Assembly (NCBI RefSeq): GCF_003666015.1 | Contig: NZ_QPLT01000018.1 | Coordinates: 1 to 64,000 of the forward strand | Length of the DNA stretch: 64,000 nt | Direction of reading: 5' to 3' | Source: Halorubrum sp. Atlit-26R | GTDB taxonomy: Archaea > Halobacteriota > Halobacteria > Halobacteriales > Haloferacaceae | Part shown: positions 43,537 to 52,978 of the stretch, piece after piece | Numbering within the stretch: the first letter of the stretch is position 1 | Layout: every line of letters begins with the position of its first letter | Translations under genes and position numbers: made by a program | Notes under the pieces: model-generated | What the model saw: the letters and a program-made list of their open reading frames with translations, nothing else | Told to the model about the DNA's origin: nothing | Databases searched by the model: none

Positions 43537-44351
43537 TCACTCCTCGAGGGCGTCCTCTAGGCGCGCGACGCGTTCCCGCAGCTCGGCGAGGCCGTCGGCC
43601 CGGTCCTCCCGGAGGTCCTCAACCGGACGAATATCCGCGAGCGCGGCGTCGACGCGATCGTCCTCGGCTTCCCCGGCGAGGTATAGGTCACGGCGGTCCT
43701 CGACGAGGCTGCGGAGCGTCGAGTCAGGGAGGCCGGTGTCTTCGGCGACATCGGCATATGCCTCGCCTCGGTCGACGCGAGCGACGGCCTCGCGGACGTG
43801 GAGGTACTCCGCGGGGTCGACAGGAGGTATCCGTCTTCGACGACGAACCCGGCCGGCGGCCGCCCCGTCCATTTCCCCGCGTCCTGGTCAGCGGCGATTC
43901 CGGAGCGGATCCGTCGTAGCTTTTACTTGTGTTCGATCTTCGCGAGGTCTCCGAGAAGGCCTGCGAGCATTTCTTTCACAGCCCGATCGACCTCGGAGCT
44001 GCCGACGTCGATCGAAAGGCCGACCTCCCGGTTGCGAACGGATGTGTCGTATTGAAGCGCGTGCTGTATAAAATCGTGAATCTCGCCGCCCCCGAGTCGG
44101 GAGAGGCGGCTTATCTCGTCGACGACGACAAGGTCGAGAGCTCTCTCCGAGATCGTCTTGCGGAGTGCGTGGTACTCTTCGGCGCGGTCCGTCGCCGCGC
44201 CCGAGACTACGTCGACGTACTCCTCGGTCTCGGCGTCAGGGTACTGGTCGGCGACCCACTCGCGGAGTTCGTCGAGCTGCCGGCTCGCATCTTGGTCGGC
44301 AGTCGAGACGCGGGCGTATATCGCGATGGTCTCAGGTCCGTCCTCGGCCAT
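43537..44351 (-). pseudogene. serine recombinase (resolvase/invertase) with two lesions
   Basis: The catalytic domain starts at the ATG at 44351 (PETIAIYARVSTADQDASRQ, with the nucleophile Ser in ARVSTADQ) and ends at a TAA (43923-43925) after LLGDLAKIEHK. The next codons continue the protein (LRRIRSGIAADQDAGKWTGR, PPAGFVVEDGYL), and a one-base shift near 43825 moves to the frame of the C-terminal HTH (DPAEYLHVREAVARVDRGEA, STLRSLVEDRRD). One nonsense codon and one frameshift together show a dead copy; the catalytic part alone could still be made. Confidence 0.8.
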
Positions 44352-44546
44352 GTTCTCGTATTCGTAAGCACCTTTTATGCAAGAGGGGGTTACTGCGGTT
44401 TTGTGTATAGCACTACCTTTTGAGAAGATCACTTCTGTAAATACATTACTCTGAATTATAGTCTGTAAAATAACACATTATCTCTCGTAGATTGGGACGT
44501 TAGCAGAGGCTTCCCATACTTTCATACAAGTAACGGGTGTCCCAAT

Positions 44547-44750
44547 ATGTATGTCAGTCCAGCAGATTACTGCGAAGGATATCGCAGGCTGGGTTCCCTT
44601 CAAGATATCGCTGATTCCTTTGCGAAACGCGGTTTGAAACTGCGTCCAAACCTCGGGGAAAGCAACGAACTTGTCCTTCAACTCGTAGATGACGAGGTTG
44701 ACACTGAGACAGTCATATCGTTGGAGACAGAGGGTAAACTTGCCAGCTGA
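44547..44750 (+). CDS. 67-residue hypothetical protein
   Basis: The text (LGSLQDIADSFAKRGLKLRP, ELVLQLVDDEVDTETVISLE) looks natural, but no family is recognised and no promoter is obvious. It may be a fragment. Confidence 0.35.
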   Translation: MYVSPADYCEGYRRLGSLQDIADSFAKRGLKLRPNLGESNELVLQLVDDEVDTETVISLETEGKLAS

Positions 44751-44861
44751 TGTCGAAATTCGGTTTGGTGCTTGGAGTCATGTACAATCCCATAAGCTGG
44801 CAGCTACCGGGAGAGCCAGAAAAATACTCTTAAACCATCTCGTCCCGAGATACCAAGTGCC

Positions 44862-45161
44862 ATGATAGATAGACTTGAGAAGGAGTCAGAGATGCTGGAG
44901 AGGCATTTACAGGTACTTCGGATGGTCATCGGAAACGAACCAATAGGCATTGTTAAAATGTCAAACGAAACTGGTTATCCCCATCACAAGGTCCGCTATT
45001 CACTTCGGGTGCTGGAAGAGGAGAACCTAATTGAACCCTCTAGCCAAGGTGCTATAACGACTGAAAGAACGAGTGAATTTGTTGAAGAACTTGATGACAA
45101 GCTTGATGAAATTGTAACAAAGATTGACAGTATGCGAATTGAGGATTCGTATCAAGAATAA
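44862..45161 (+). CDS. small winged-helix regulator with coiled-coil tail
   Basis: 99 residues. The HTH is IGIVKMSNETGYPHHKVRYS and LRVLEEENLIEPSSQGAITT. A coiled-coil follows (FVEELDDKLDEIVTKIDSMR). Archaea use such one-domain regulators widely. It precedes the TBP gene by about 490 bases. Confidence 0.75.
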   Translation: MIDRLEKESEMLERHLQVLRMVIGNEPIGIVKMSNETGYPHHKVRYSLRVLEEENLIEPSSQGAITTERTSEFVEELDDKLDEIVTKIDSMRIEDSYQE

Positions 45162-45648
45162 ACTAGTTTATGCTTCGGTATTCGAAATTATCACGCTCCA
45201 ATTAGTGTAATTTCGCTACAGTTGTGTCAATAATAGCCCTAAACTCCCTATGCTCTTCCTGTTCAAAATTATGTGGCCAGTCCACATATTTTGAGCTCTT
45301 CACCGAAGTCACCCGGCAAGTTTGAAATTCATGTCACAGCCTGCTAACGCGATCCTCTGTAGGTACCAGTCGAGCCGTGTCGCAGAAGACAGGTGATCTA
45401 TTAACAACCATGTTAATCGGCCTGAAAGTGGATATATGTGCTTAGAATGCCAAGCAGGTATCTGTGTGCCGAAAACACTACGTATCGAGGAGAAGACATT
45501 GTCATCTGGGGATGCAGAAGTTCGAAGAAGATACGAATTTGACGCTTGCTACTGACGCCTCACAGAAGGGTTTCAACCTTCGATTCGCCCAGATATTGGC
45601 AAATTGCGATTTGGCATGGAATCCGATCCGGATCAGCGTAGGTGCTCA
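45162..45648. other. gene-free AT-rich stretch before the TBP gene
   Basis: No coding frame is supported. It holds the palindrome at 45400-45417 and GATATATG at about 45432, a possible TATA element. Confidence 0.4.
45400..45417. promoter_or_regulatory. palindrome ATTAACA/TGTTAAT upstream of the TBP gene
   Basis: Seven-base perfect arms with a four-base centre (ACCA). It is a likely operator for the upstream winged-helix regulator or for self-control of the TBP gene. Confidence 0.4.
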
Positions 45649-46197
45649 ATGGTAACTATTGTGAATGCTGTTGGATCGGGTGATCTAGGCACAGAACTTG
45701 ACCTTCAAAATCTTGGTACTGATCTAAGCGTTCCCTCGACCGAGTACGATCCCTCAAACTATCACGGACTCTACGTTCGGCTTGTAGAGGATGGGCCTCT
45801 AATTACGGTGTACCAAAGTGGCAAATACATTATTAGTGGCTGTTCCAGTCTCCAAGAATTGGAAACTACGAACGAGGAGTTCATCAGCAAGATAGCTGAG
45901 CTTGGAATTTGCGATCGATCTATCGATACAGGCTTCACGCTACAGAATGTCGTGTGTACAGAAGAACTCTCATCGGCAGTAGATCTGAGCACATTAGCTG
46001 TCGGCCTGGGACTGGAAACAGTTGAGTACGAACCAGAGCAGTTTCCAGGGCTTGTATACCGTCCGCCCGAGACCGGGGCAGTCATCCTCGTATTTACAAA
46101 CGGCAAAGTCGTGATCACCGGTGCATCTGATGTTACAGTCGCAGAGGACGCGTTCACCGAGTTACGGACCCGCCTTCAGTCTTTGATTGAAGATTAA
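45649..46197 (+). CDS. TATA-box-binding protein paralogue
   Basis: 182 residues from the ATG at 45649, full length for archaeal TBP. Both repeats are present: IVNAVGSGDLGTELDLQNLG with GLYVRLVEDGPLITVYQSGK, and LQNVVCTEELSSAVDLSTLA with PGLVYRPPETGAVILVFTNG and KVVITGASD. TBP binds promoters and recruits TFB and RNA polymerase. Haloarchaea encode several TBPs. This one sits in an AT-rich island beside a restriction enzyme, so it is probably an accessory copy serving a subset of promoters. Confidence 0.92.
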   Translation: MVTIVNAVGSGDLGTELDLQNLGTDLSVPSTEYDPSNYHGLYVRLVEDGPLITVYQSGKYIISGCSSLQELETTNEEFISKIAELGICDRSIDTGFTLQNVVCTEELSSAVDLSTLAVGLGLETVEYEPEQFPGLVYRPPETGAVILVFTNGKVVITGASDVTVAEDAFTELRTRLQSLIED

Positions 46198-46328
46198 CGA
46201 ACGGGAGTGCGGTAGCAGACCACGCGATCACAAAGCGCGAAAGCACCTTTTGTAACACACGACAGTCTCAATGACATCCAAACCGAAATTCAAGAACTCC
46301 GAGACGAAATCAGGGCGGACGAACGGCA

Positions 46329-49300
46329 CTATATGTCAAGTGTCTGCTGACCTTCCAACTCGAACGTCAAGTAGTGCGACTCAATCCCTTCCCACGACTT
46401 ATCGAGTTCATCCTGAATAGCTACGGTTTCTATCAATGCCCGAATAATGCGGCAGAACTTCCGAATATCACTACTCGACAGAGTCTCTCCGATGCGGTTC
46501 TGAATCCATTTTTTCACAACCGGTCTATCGCCGATCTCATACTCCCACACATCTTGTGGAACCGACGCAAAGTACTGGTCAGAATTAATGTACAGCCGTT
46601 CTTTTTCCTCATCATAGTGCCGATAATACTCCCCTGTGCTCTCCGAGACCTCGTTTTCCCCGCCACCATCTTCCTCGCTGTGTAACTGTACCCCTGGGGA
46701 TCCCAAGTCGGGGTGGTCGAGTATGTGAAGCTGCGCTAACTCTTTGCCTTGCGAAGCGAACTTCCGGAAGAGAGAGCCGTCTTCTGGGAACGGAATTTTC
46801 GGAAAGTCCGTCTCCATGAACTCTGAGTATTTCAGCCGGTACGTACGCGTGTACAACACGGCGTACGTGTAGTTGAACACGTCCTCGGGGGTCACATCGT
46901 CGCCGTAGGTCTCGGAGAGCTGTGAGACGATACTGGGATTAATATTCGTCTGCCGTGCGGTGTCTCTGATCTTTGAGTGTGTTTCATCTGGGACGTTCGG
47001 ATACAGATATAGTGGGAACTGGTAATTCACCTCTTTCGTGGACACCCCGTGGTGCGTCATCAACCCGTCTGTCACGAACGCATGGTCGAACGGCGTGCGT
47101 TCCGTCCGCCGCGGCACGGATAGGCTAATATTCTCTCCCGCAAGCATATGCTTTGATAAGCGGCCAGCACGCCGATGGACAGCGACGTGCTCGTCGTAGA
47201 CAGTATATTCTTTGTCGAACGGCGATGTCTGAACTTGGACGATTTTATCGTCCCAGTTCGCAGTCTCCAGATGCTCTTTCGCGTCGCTGTAGATCCACTG
47301 TTCTTGGCTACACAGATTGAAGTATTCTCGCGCTTCGTTTTCCGTGTCCGTTTCGAGTAGCTGTCTGACTTTCTGCTTCTGGCGTTCAGGGGTGAGTGAG
47401 ATAGCGAACTGGTTGTGTGTGGTTACGATGCCGGGTGTGGGGTCACCGTATTCCGAGAAGATTTGGGGCACCTTCACCCACTCGTGGTACGAATCGGCGA
47501 GTTCCTGGTCACGGGGAACAAATAGGTAGTGCGGATCTCGGGGAGTTACTTCCTTCCAGTCTATATCGTTCATATCGCTGCCGCTCAACGTCTCGTACTT
47601 TTTTTCTCGCGTCCCCCACAGGTCGCTATGGTAGACGTCTGCGTACTCCTCATCGTCTGTATTGTCGGTTTTCACGAAGATACTGATGGCGACACCCTGC
47701 TGGATGTCGAACACGTTCTCATCAGTTCCACCTTCCGGGGGTTGCTCCAGTCGGTTTGAGTTCCCGTGTAAGTCAAGCACGTAGATCTCGTCGAACTCCA
47801 ACAACAGCTGCTCGCGCATCCCCATAAACGTTGGATTGTCAATATATGCGTGGTTAGTGATGTACCCGAGCGTACCTTCAGCAGCGTCAGAGAGCTTCCA
47901 TTGGGCCCATCGAATGAATTTCACGTAGTCGTCGTGTAGCCACTTTGCCTGCCCACGCTTCTGTAATTCTGGATATCCCTCTTTGTAGTCGTTAACGAGA
48001 GATTCTATCCACTCACCTTGGTTTTCTGAGTGTCCCGAGTACGGTGGGTTCCCTAATATAGCGAGAACCGGAGTGTCTTCTTTTACCTCGTGCGCCATTT
48101 CTGCTTCCTCCGCGAGCGACGACGCGAACGGGAGGTGCGTCTGGTCTGCTTCCTCTGGTTCCAACGTGTTAGTCAGGTACAGCTGAACGCGGTCATCATC
48201 TTCAAGTTCGTATCCCTGTTCTTCGAACAGAATCGCCATTTTCAGATGCCCGATAGTGTACGCTGCAACGAGTAATTCGAACGAATAGAAGTCATCCAGA
48301 ACATGATCCGATAGCAGCGCAGATACTCCACCGCGTCCGTATTTCTCCGCGTACTCCTCGACTGCTAGGCGCGTCGCTGCCGCCGTGAAGGTCATCGTCC
48401 CTGCCGCAGGGTCGAGAATAGTGACATCTTCGTCTGCGAGACCGTCATCGCGGTCATGGTCAGTCTTCAGCACAGAGTTCACCGACTGCGTAATCCACTC
48501 CACTACCGGTTCTGGGGTGTAGTACACACCTTTCTGCTGGCGTGTTTCTGGATCGTACTCTTCAAGGAAGGTTTCGTAGAAGTGAACAAGCGGTGTGGAT
48601 TCAGCTCTGTCTGCGTAGAACTCGCTTAGGATATCGTCTACGTTCGCGCCAGATAGGACATCTGAGACGTCATCGACGATCCACTCGATCTCTGCCGGTG
48701 GTTCAGATGTGGAAATGAAGTCGAAAATGTCCTTCAGGATCCCGATAGTAGAGGGGATAGTGTCGGCAGCATCGGTACGGCTGAACTCGCCCGACACACG
48801 TGTTCGAGCGGTGAGCATTCCGTACGTGATCGTCTGGCTGTAGATGTCTGCGAACTCTCGCCGATCGATATCGGGCATCAGGTAGTCTTGGAACGCTTCG
48901 TAGAACCCCAGGATGTGCCCCTCCTGTCCGGCCATCTCTCGCCCGAGTTCTTGAATCACCACCTCTCGCATGAATGAGGTTCGTTTTGCAAGCTCTGTTG
49001 CCAACTCCCTCGCGGACTCGATTTCTGGTCGAGAGAACGAAAAGAACTGCTCAAACAGGGTTTCGAGATCATCAGTGTTGACAGCGTTGGGAGCGTCCCC
49101 AAATCTAGGGATTTCCGCTGGGTCTGCGATCTCTGCCTCAGCGACTTGTTCGCCGTTACGATAGAGTCGGAACTCAACAAAATTCGTCAAAATAACATTC
49201 TCAAACGTATTCCGATATCTGGTAAGTTGTTCTCTCTCCTCAATAGTATCGAGTGGTTGTCCGCTCGGTAGTTTTGCCTCAATGTACCCCGTGACTTCGT

Positions 49301-49508
49301 TTGTGCCACTCCACACCCTGAAGTCTGGGTTTCCGCCATCTGTTGGAGAGGGGAGAGTGGTGACTTGAACATCGTCGTGCCCATTTTCATCGGCGTGTTC
49401 TTCCAGTAAATTGCTGAGATCGCTGTAGTAACTTTCTTCGCGCGTGTCGCCAGTGCTCGCAGTATCGGTGAGTGAATCGAGGTACTGCTGAATGTCGGTC
49501 ATTATCAT
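46329..49508 (-). CDS. single-chain restriction-modification enzyme (type IIG / ISP-like, no helicase)
   Basis: 1059 residues; ATG 49502 is an alternative start. The N-terminal nuclease is of the PD-(D/E)xK type (GGNPDFRVWSGTNEVTGYIE, then AKLPSG). The N6-adenine methyltransferase has motif I as DPAAGTMTF and motif IV as LGNPPYSG. The C-terminal third resembles the target-recognition domain of type ISP enzymes. No helicase motifs lie between nuclease and methylase, unlike true type ISP. One protein would therefore both cut foreign DNA and methylate host DNA. It is divergent from the PUA/EVE-like gene. Confidence 0.85.
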   Translation of the reverse strand: MIMTDIQQYLDSLTDTASTGDTREESYYSDLSNLLEEHADENGHDDVQVTTLPSPTDGGNPDFRVWSGTNEVTGYIEAKLPSGQPLDTIEEREQLTRYRNTFENVILTNFVEFRLYRNGEQVAEAEIADPAEIPRFGDAPNAVNTDDLETLFEQFFSFSRPEIESARELATELAKRTSFMREVVIQELGREMAGQEGHILGFYEAFQDYLMPDIDRREFADIYSQTITYGMLTARTRVSGEFSRTDAADTIPSTIGILKDIFDFISTSEPPAEIEWIVDDVSDVLSGANVDDILSEFYADRAESTPLVHFYETFLEEYDPETRQQKGVYYTPEPVVEWITQSVNSVLKTDHDRDDGLADEDVTILDPAAGTMTFTAAATRLAVEEYAEKYGRGGVSALLSDHVLDDFYSFELLVAAYTIGHLKMAILFEEQGYELEDDDRVQLYLTNTLEPEEADQTHLPFASSLAEEAEMAHEVKEDTPVLAILGNPPYSGHSENQGEWIESLVNDYKEGYPELQKRGQAKWLHDDYVKFIRWAQWKLSDAAEGTLGYITNHAYIDNPTFMGMREQLLLEFDEIYVLDLHGNSNRLEQPPEGGTDENVFDIQQGVAISIFVKTDNTDDEEYADVYHSDLWGTREKKYETLSGSDMNDIDWKEVTPRDPHYLFVPRDQELADSYHEWVKVPQIFSEYGDPTPGIVTTHNQFAISLTPERQKQKVRQLLETDTENEAREYFNLCSQEQWIYSDAKEHLETANWDDKIVQVQTSPFDKEYTVYDEHVAVHRRAGRLSKHMLAGENISLSVPRRTERTPFDHAFVTDGLMTHHGVSTKEVNYQFPLYLYPNVPDETHSKIRDTARQTNINPSIVSQLSETYGDDVTPEDVFNYTYAVLYTRTYRLKYSEFMETDFPKIPFPEDGSLFRKFASQGKELAQLHILDHPDLGSPGVQLHSEEDGGGENEVSESTGEYYRHYDEEKERLYINSDQYFASVPQDVWEYEIGDRPVVKKWIQNRIGETLSSSDIRKFCRIIRALIETVAIQDELDKSWEGIESHYLTFELEGQQTLDI

Positions 49509-49547
49509 ATTTCACTGAGAGTAATGTAAAAAAGTTTTTGACGAATT

Positions 49548-49561
49548 GTACGAGATCGTAC
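49548..49561. promoter_or_regulatory. palindrome GTACGAGATCGTAC between divergent RM and PUA-like genes
   Basis: Six-base perfect arms about a GA centre, in the gap between the RM gene and the divergent small gene. It may be an operator. A 27-codon tail-like frame overlapping it ends at 49640 and may be coding debris. Confidence 0.4.
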
Positions 49562-49670
49562 GCGAACTCGCGGTGTTATTCAGCAACCTCCAGACCGCTA
49601 CTCGCAACGGCAACAGTAATGACGCAGCGATTGCGTAGGTTAATGAACGACTTAGACATGGATTCCAAGA

Positions 49671-50120
49671 ATGACTGGTAATTGGAGCCCTTCACCGGAC
49701 GCAAACGCGATCCAAGGGACAATCTCAAGAAGTGAAATCGATGGTACTGATGACACCCAAGGCGCCCTGTTTCCAACAAAACCAGAGGGAATTAGTTTCT
49801 TACAAGAAAACAACGCGTGGGGCTTCGTGAGAGTTAGCCGTGAGCCAGAATTCGTTGCGATATATGTGTCCGGTTCGGCTGGGAAAGTACAGTACTTTGC
49901 CCGTGTGAAGGAGATAGTTCGCGCAGAAGATGCAGAGTTAGCACGCCCGGTCAAGGAGTATCTACAGTTCGACCGGTCAAAAAGTGTTCTCGTGTTTGAA
50001 CCGGGGAGCCTATATAAACTAGAGGATCCGATTCCGTATCGTGTGAAGACGCCGATTTCACTACGATACACATCATTAGGGCGGTTAAGATCAGCAACTG
50101 GGACTGACGAGCTTTTTTAG
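49671..50120 (+). CDS. PUA/EVE-like protein beside the RM gene
   Basis: 149 residues. The pattern FVAIYVSGSAGKVQYFARVK, KEYLQFDRSKSVLVFEPGSL and RYTSLGRLRSAT recalls PUA/EVE-type beta-barrels that read modified bases and often accompany restriction systems. The fold is judged by eye only. Its place between a modification enzyme and an OLD nuclease supports a defence role. Confidence 0.55.
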   Translation: MTGNWSPSPDANAIQGTISRSEIDGTDDTQGALFPTKPEGISFLQENNAWGFVRVSREPEFVAIYVSGSAGKVQYFARVKEIVRAEDAELARPVKEYLQFDRSKSVLVFEPGSLYKLEDPIPYRVKTPISLRYTSLGRLRSATGTDELF

Positions 50121-50630
50121 TGGTAGTACGTCTAGAATCCGAGATAGAACGACGCCGGCACCTCGCGTTCAGTGGTCGAATCGACGAACTCGTTTTGATG
50201 CGCCGGCATATCTGGGCATTCACTCAGTATCGTAGTTGGCCTGCGTCTGCTAATACCTGCTGGCCTCCTCATAGTTGACGCTGTGTGGATTCTATTGGAC
50301 GGTTTCAAGCCTCTGAAATAGTGAATACTTGACCATATCTCAAATACATTAGATGGACTCTGATACAGTTGAGACAGAGCGAGCAGCCTCAGGCCAGTTA
50401 CCTGATCCCATCACAGAGAGGCTATGCATCAGGCCGTGCTGTATGTATCCTCTGAATCTCGAATGCTGATCCTATCAGCTCCCAAGGATTTCAACAGAGC
50501 CAAATACATTTATGAGATCTCTGAATGTCGGGTGAGAGGCTCCGATACCCTTCTAAATTCGGATTAAGGAGATAGATTTGACTTACTCTATGTTCCCTAC
50601 ATTTATGATATCTTGCTATCTTGTTAGGCT
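50121..50630. other. gene-free stretch with the left direct repeat
   Basis: No coding frame is supported. It holds the 48-bp repeat at 50456-50503 and an AT-rich promoter region before the OLD gene. Confidence 0.45.
50456..50503 (+). repeat. left copy of a 48-bp direct repeat around the OLD gene
   Basis: Matches 52782-52829 at 41 of 48 positions in the same orientation. It includes GATCCTATCAGCTC and the IS-end-like GGATTTCAACA motif. Confidence 0.65.
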
Positions 50631-52637
50631 ATGATTGTTTCTCGTGCCCGAGTACAGTATTTCCGCTCCATCGTGGATACAGACTGGGTTGAACTACAGT
50701 CAGACATTACTACGCTGCTGGGGAAAAACGAGAGTGGGAAAAGTTCGTTTCTTAAGGCATTAGAGGCCGTTTCGCATGATCAGCCATTCAAAGAGCGCGA
50801 CCAGAATTACAACCAAAGTCCCGACGAGACTCCTTTCGAAATGGTCCGTGTTGAACTTATCTCGGAGAGAGATACTGATTCGATAGAAGTGGGTCCATTG
50901 GAGTTCGATGATCCGATCCACGTTGTGAAGCTATCAAACGGCGATCGACGAGTTGAGTCAGGTTCTGGGGAGGCGATGATATCTCGTAGTGCTCAAAAAA
51001 GAGTCCTGAGAGAGAATGTAGAAGAGGCATGGCAAGTTCTAAATAACCTAAGAAACCAGAACACCGGGAACTTCCGGAAACGCTACGACCAAAACGTTCA
51101 GCAGAACATAAACAATATCAGAAACAATGGGGAAGACAATTCTCTCCAGTGGAATCTGAATCAGTTGGAGAATGCGATCTCCGGTCTGGATACTCTTCCA
51201 GAAATCGATACTGGGGAAAGCAATCAGTCGATTGAAGAGATAAAGATAGATCTGAAGGAGGCTTATTCAGAAGCTGAGGCTGTTTCCGATTTCGATGTGT
51301 CGTCGATACTACCTTCCATAGTCTACCACGACGAATTTGACCGAATTACGGACACAGCAAATATTAACACCTTAGACCAGGCTGAGAATCGAACCTTCCG
51401 GAACCTGCTGGAGCTCGCGGAAATTGACTACGAGGATTTTGATGATAAGGAGGACTTAGCGCAGATGCGTGAACTTCGGACGGCAGGGACTGATGTGTCG
51501 GGCGAAGTTAATTCTATTTGGGATCAAAAATCCGTTGACGTATCAATCACCAACCGCAAGAACAAGTTCTTGGTCCAAATCGCAGATAGCTCCCTGAAAG
51601 GAGGGAAATCTGGGGAGGATGTCCAGCGAGATCTTGTTCCTCCGTCGAGTAGGAGCGAGGGCTTCCAGTGGTTCTTCTCGTTCTATACAAACCTCAGCGC
51701 GGAGACTAATGGAGAAGATGGAGATAAACTGATTTTACTGGACGATCCAGCTGTCGTGCTTCACCCAGAAGGCAAGAAAAATTGGCTCGATGCGATCGAA
51801 CAGATGGCTGACAATGCTCAATTCGTCTATTCTTCCCACTCCCCGTTCTTAATCCGGAAGGAACACCCCGAAAGAATCAGACTCGTCGAAGACTTACCCG
51901 AACAGGGGACGAAGATCACACGCGATTGGGCAGAGGGAGATTCGATGGCACTGAAACCACTTCGGAACGCCTTGGGAATTGGACTGGGAGACTCGCCGTT
52001 CGCCTCAAAGAGGCAGATCTTGGTTGAGGGGGTGACGGATTATTATATTTTCACTGCGCTGAATAACTATCTCAAATCGGTCGGAATGAATTTCATAGAC
52101 TCTGACGAAGTGTCGATTATGCCGACCAACGGCGCGCCAAATATGCCGAATGCGGCGAAGTGGGTAGCATCTGAGGATTTTTCATATGTCATCTTACTAG
52201 ATAATGACCAAGCCGGGAAAGATGCTAAAGAGGAAATCATTGAACAGCATCAAGAGGTCGATCCTGAGAGAATCGTCCTACTTGAACTCGATGACGAGAG
52301 GCCTGAGTTCCGGATTGAATTAGAGGATCTGTTTTCCACGGAATTCTATGTAGAATCGGTCAACAGGTCCTATTCAGAGAAGTTCACGGGTGAATTTTCC
52401 GAGATATCGCTCGAACACGACGAGAGTGAGAATATATATCATCTCAATGAGGTGGAGTACAAGGGCAGAAAGATCACGTCCAAATTGGAAGAAGTACTCA
52501 GTAATCAGGGAATGGGTAATTTTGATAAAGTACTTGTTGCTAATGAAGTACAAGATCGGTTGAACAGCGGAGATGTTGACGAGTCAGATATCACAGCGTT
52601 CCTTCCTATTTTTGAAAAAATTCGGAAGCTCACCTAA
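50631..52637 (+). CDS. OLD-family nuclease (ATPase plus TOPRIM)
   Basis: 668 residues. The ABC-type ATPase has Walker A LLGKNESGKSSFLKALEAVS, a long coiled-coil middle and Walker B LILLDDPAVVLHPEGKKNWL, then the His loop SSHSPFLI. The C-terminal TOPRIM nuclease shows the Glu in ILVEGVTDYYIF and the acidic pair in VILLDNDQAGKD. OLD proteins cut phage DNA or act in abortive infection. No UvrD-like helicase follows, so this is a stand-alone (class 1) type and not Gabija. Codon use is AT-rich compared with the flanks. Confidence 0.88.
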   Translation: MIVSRARVQYFRSIVDTDWVELQSDITTLLGKNESGKSSFLKALEAVSHDQPFKERDQNYNQSPDETPFEMVRVELISERDTDSIEVGPLEFDDPIHVVKLSNGDRRVESGSGEAMISRSAQKRVLRENVEEAWQVLNNLRNQNTGNFRKRYDQNVQQNINNIRNNGEDNSLQWNLNQLENAISGLDTLPEIDTGESNQSIEEIKIDLKEAYSEAEAVSDFDVSSILPSIVYHDEFDRITDTANINTLDQAENRTFRNLLELAEIDYEDFDDKEDLAQMRELRTAGTDVSGEVNSIWDQKSVDVSITNRKNKFLVQIADSSLKGGKSGEDVQRDLVPPSSRSEGFQWFFSFYTNLSAETNGEDGDKLILLDDPAVVLHPEGKKNWLDAIEQMADNAQFVYSSHSPFLIRKEHPERIRLVEDLPEQGTKITRDWAEGDSMALKPLRNALGIGLGDSPFASKRQILVEGVTDYYIFTALNNYLKSVGMNFIDSDEVSIMPTNGAPNMPNAAKWVASEDFSYVILLDNDQAGKDAKEEIIEQHQEVDPERIVLLELDDERPEFRIELEDLFSTEFYVESVNRSYSEKFTGEFSEISLEHDESENIYHLNEVEYKGRKITSKLEEVLSNQGMGNFDKVLVANEVQDRLNSGDVDESDITAFLPIFEKIRKLT

Positions 52638-52648
52638 AATACAATCAC

Positions 52649-52765
52649 GTGGCGGCGACAGAGGACATCGATATTTTTCTTGCCATCACCGGAGTGGCCG
52701 TGCTGTTGGCCGCGCTCGTTGCTGTACCTGTACTTTTGTTCGAGAACGAATCAGGGTCCGACTGA
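52649..52765 (+). CDS. 38-residue single-helix membrane ORF
   Basis: Starts at GTG 11 bases after the OLD stop and encodes a helix (FLAITGVAVLLAALVAVPVL) with an acidic tail. It is GC-rich compared with the OLD gene. It may be a real mini-protein or the tail of a lost gene. Confidence 0.3.
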   Translation: MAATEDIDIFLAITGVAVLLAALVAVPVLLFENESGSD

Positions 52766-52781
52766 TAGACTCACGTTGTGT

Positions 52782-52829
52782 ATCTCGCACGCCGATCCTA
52801 TCAGCTCTTAAGGATTTCAACAAATCCAA
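52782..52829 (+). repeat. right copy of the 48-bp direct repeat around the OLD gene
   Basis: Pairs with 50456-50503. The two copies bracket the OLD gene and the 38-residue ORF. Confidence 0.65.
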
Positions 52830-52978
52830 TCTCTATTATCACTTCCGCCTGAAAGTGCCGTAGCCCCTCGTCCTTACAGGAGGTAGAAAAGACATACACT
52901 TCGCCTTCTCAGCCCGAGATTGGTGATTTATCTGAACCAACGAACAGATACATCAACGATACGTCCGAGACGAATCAT

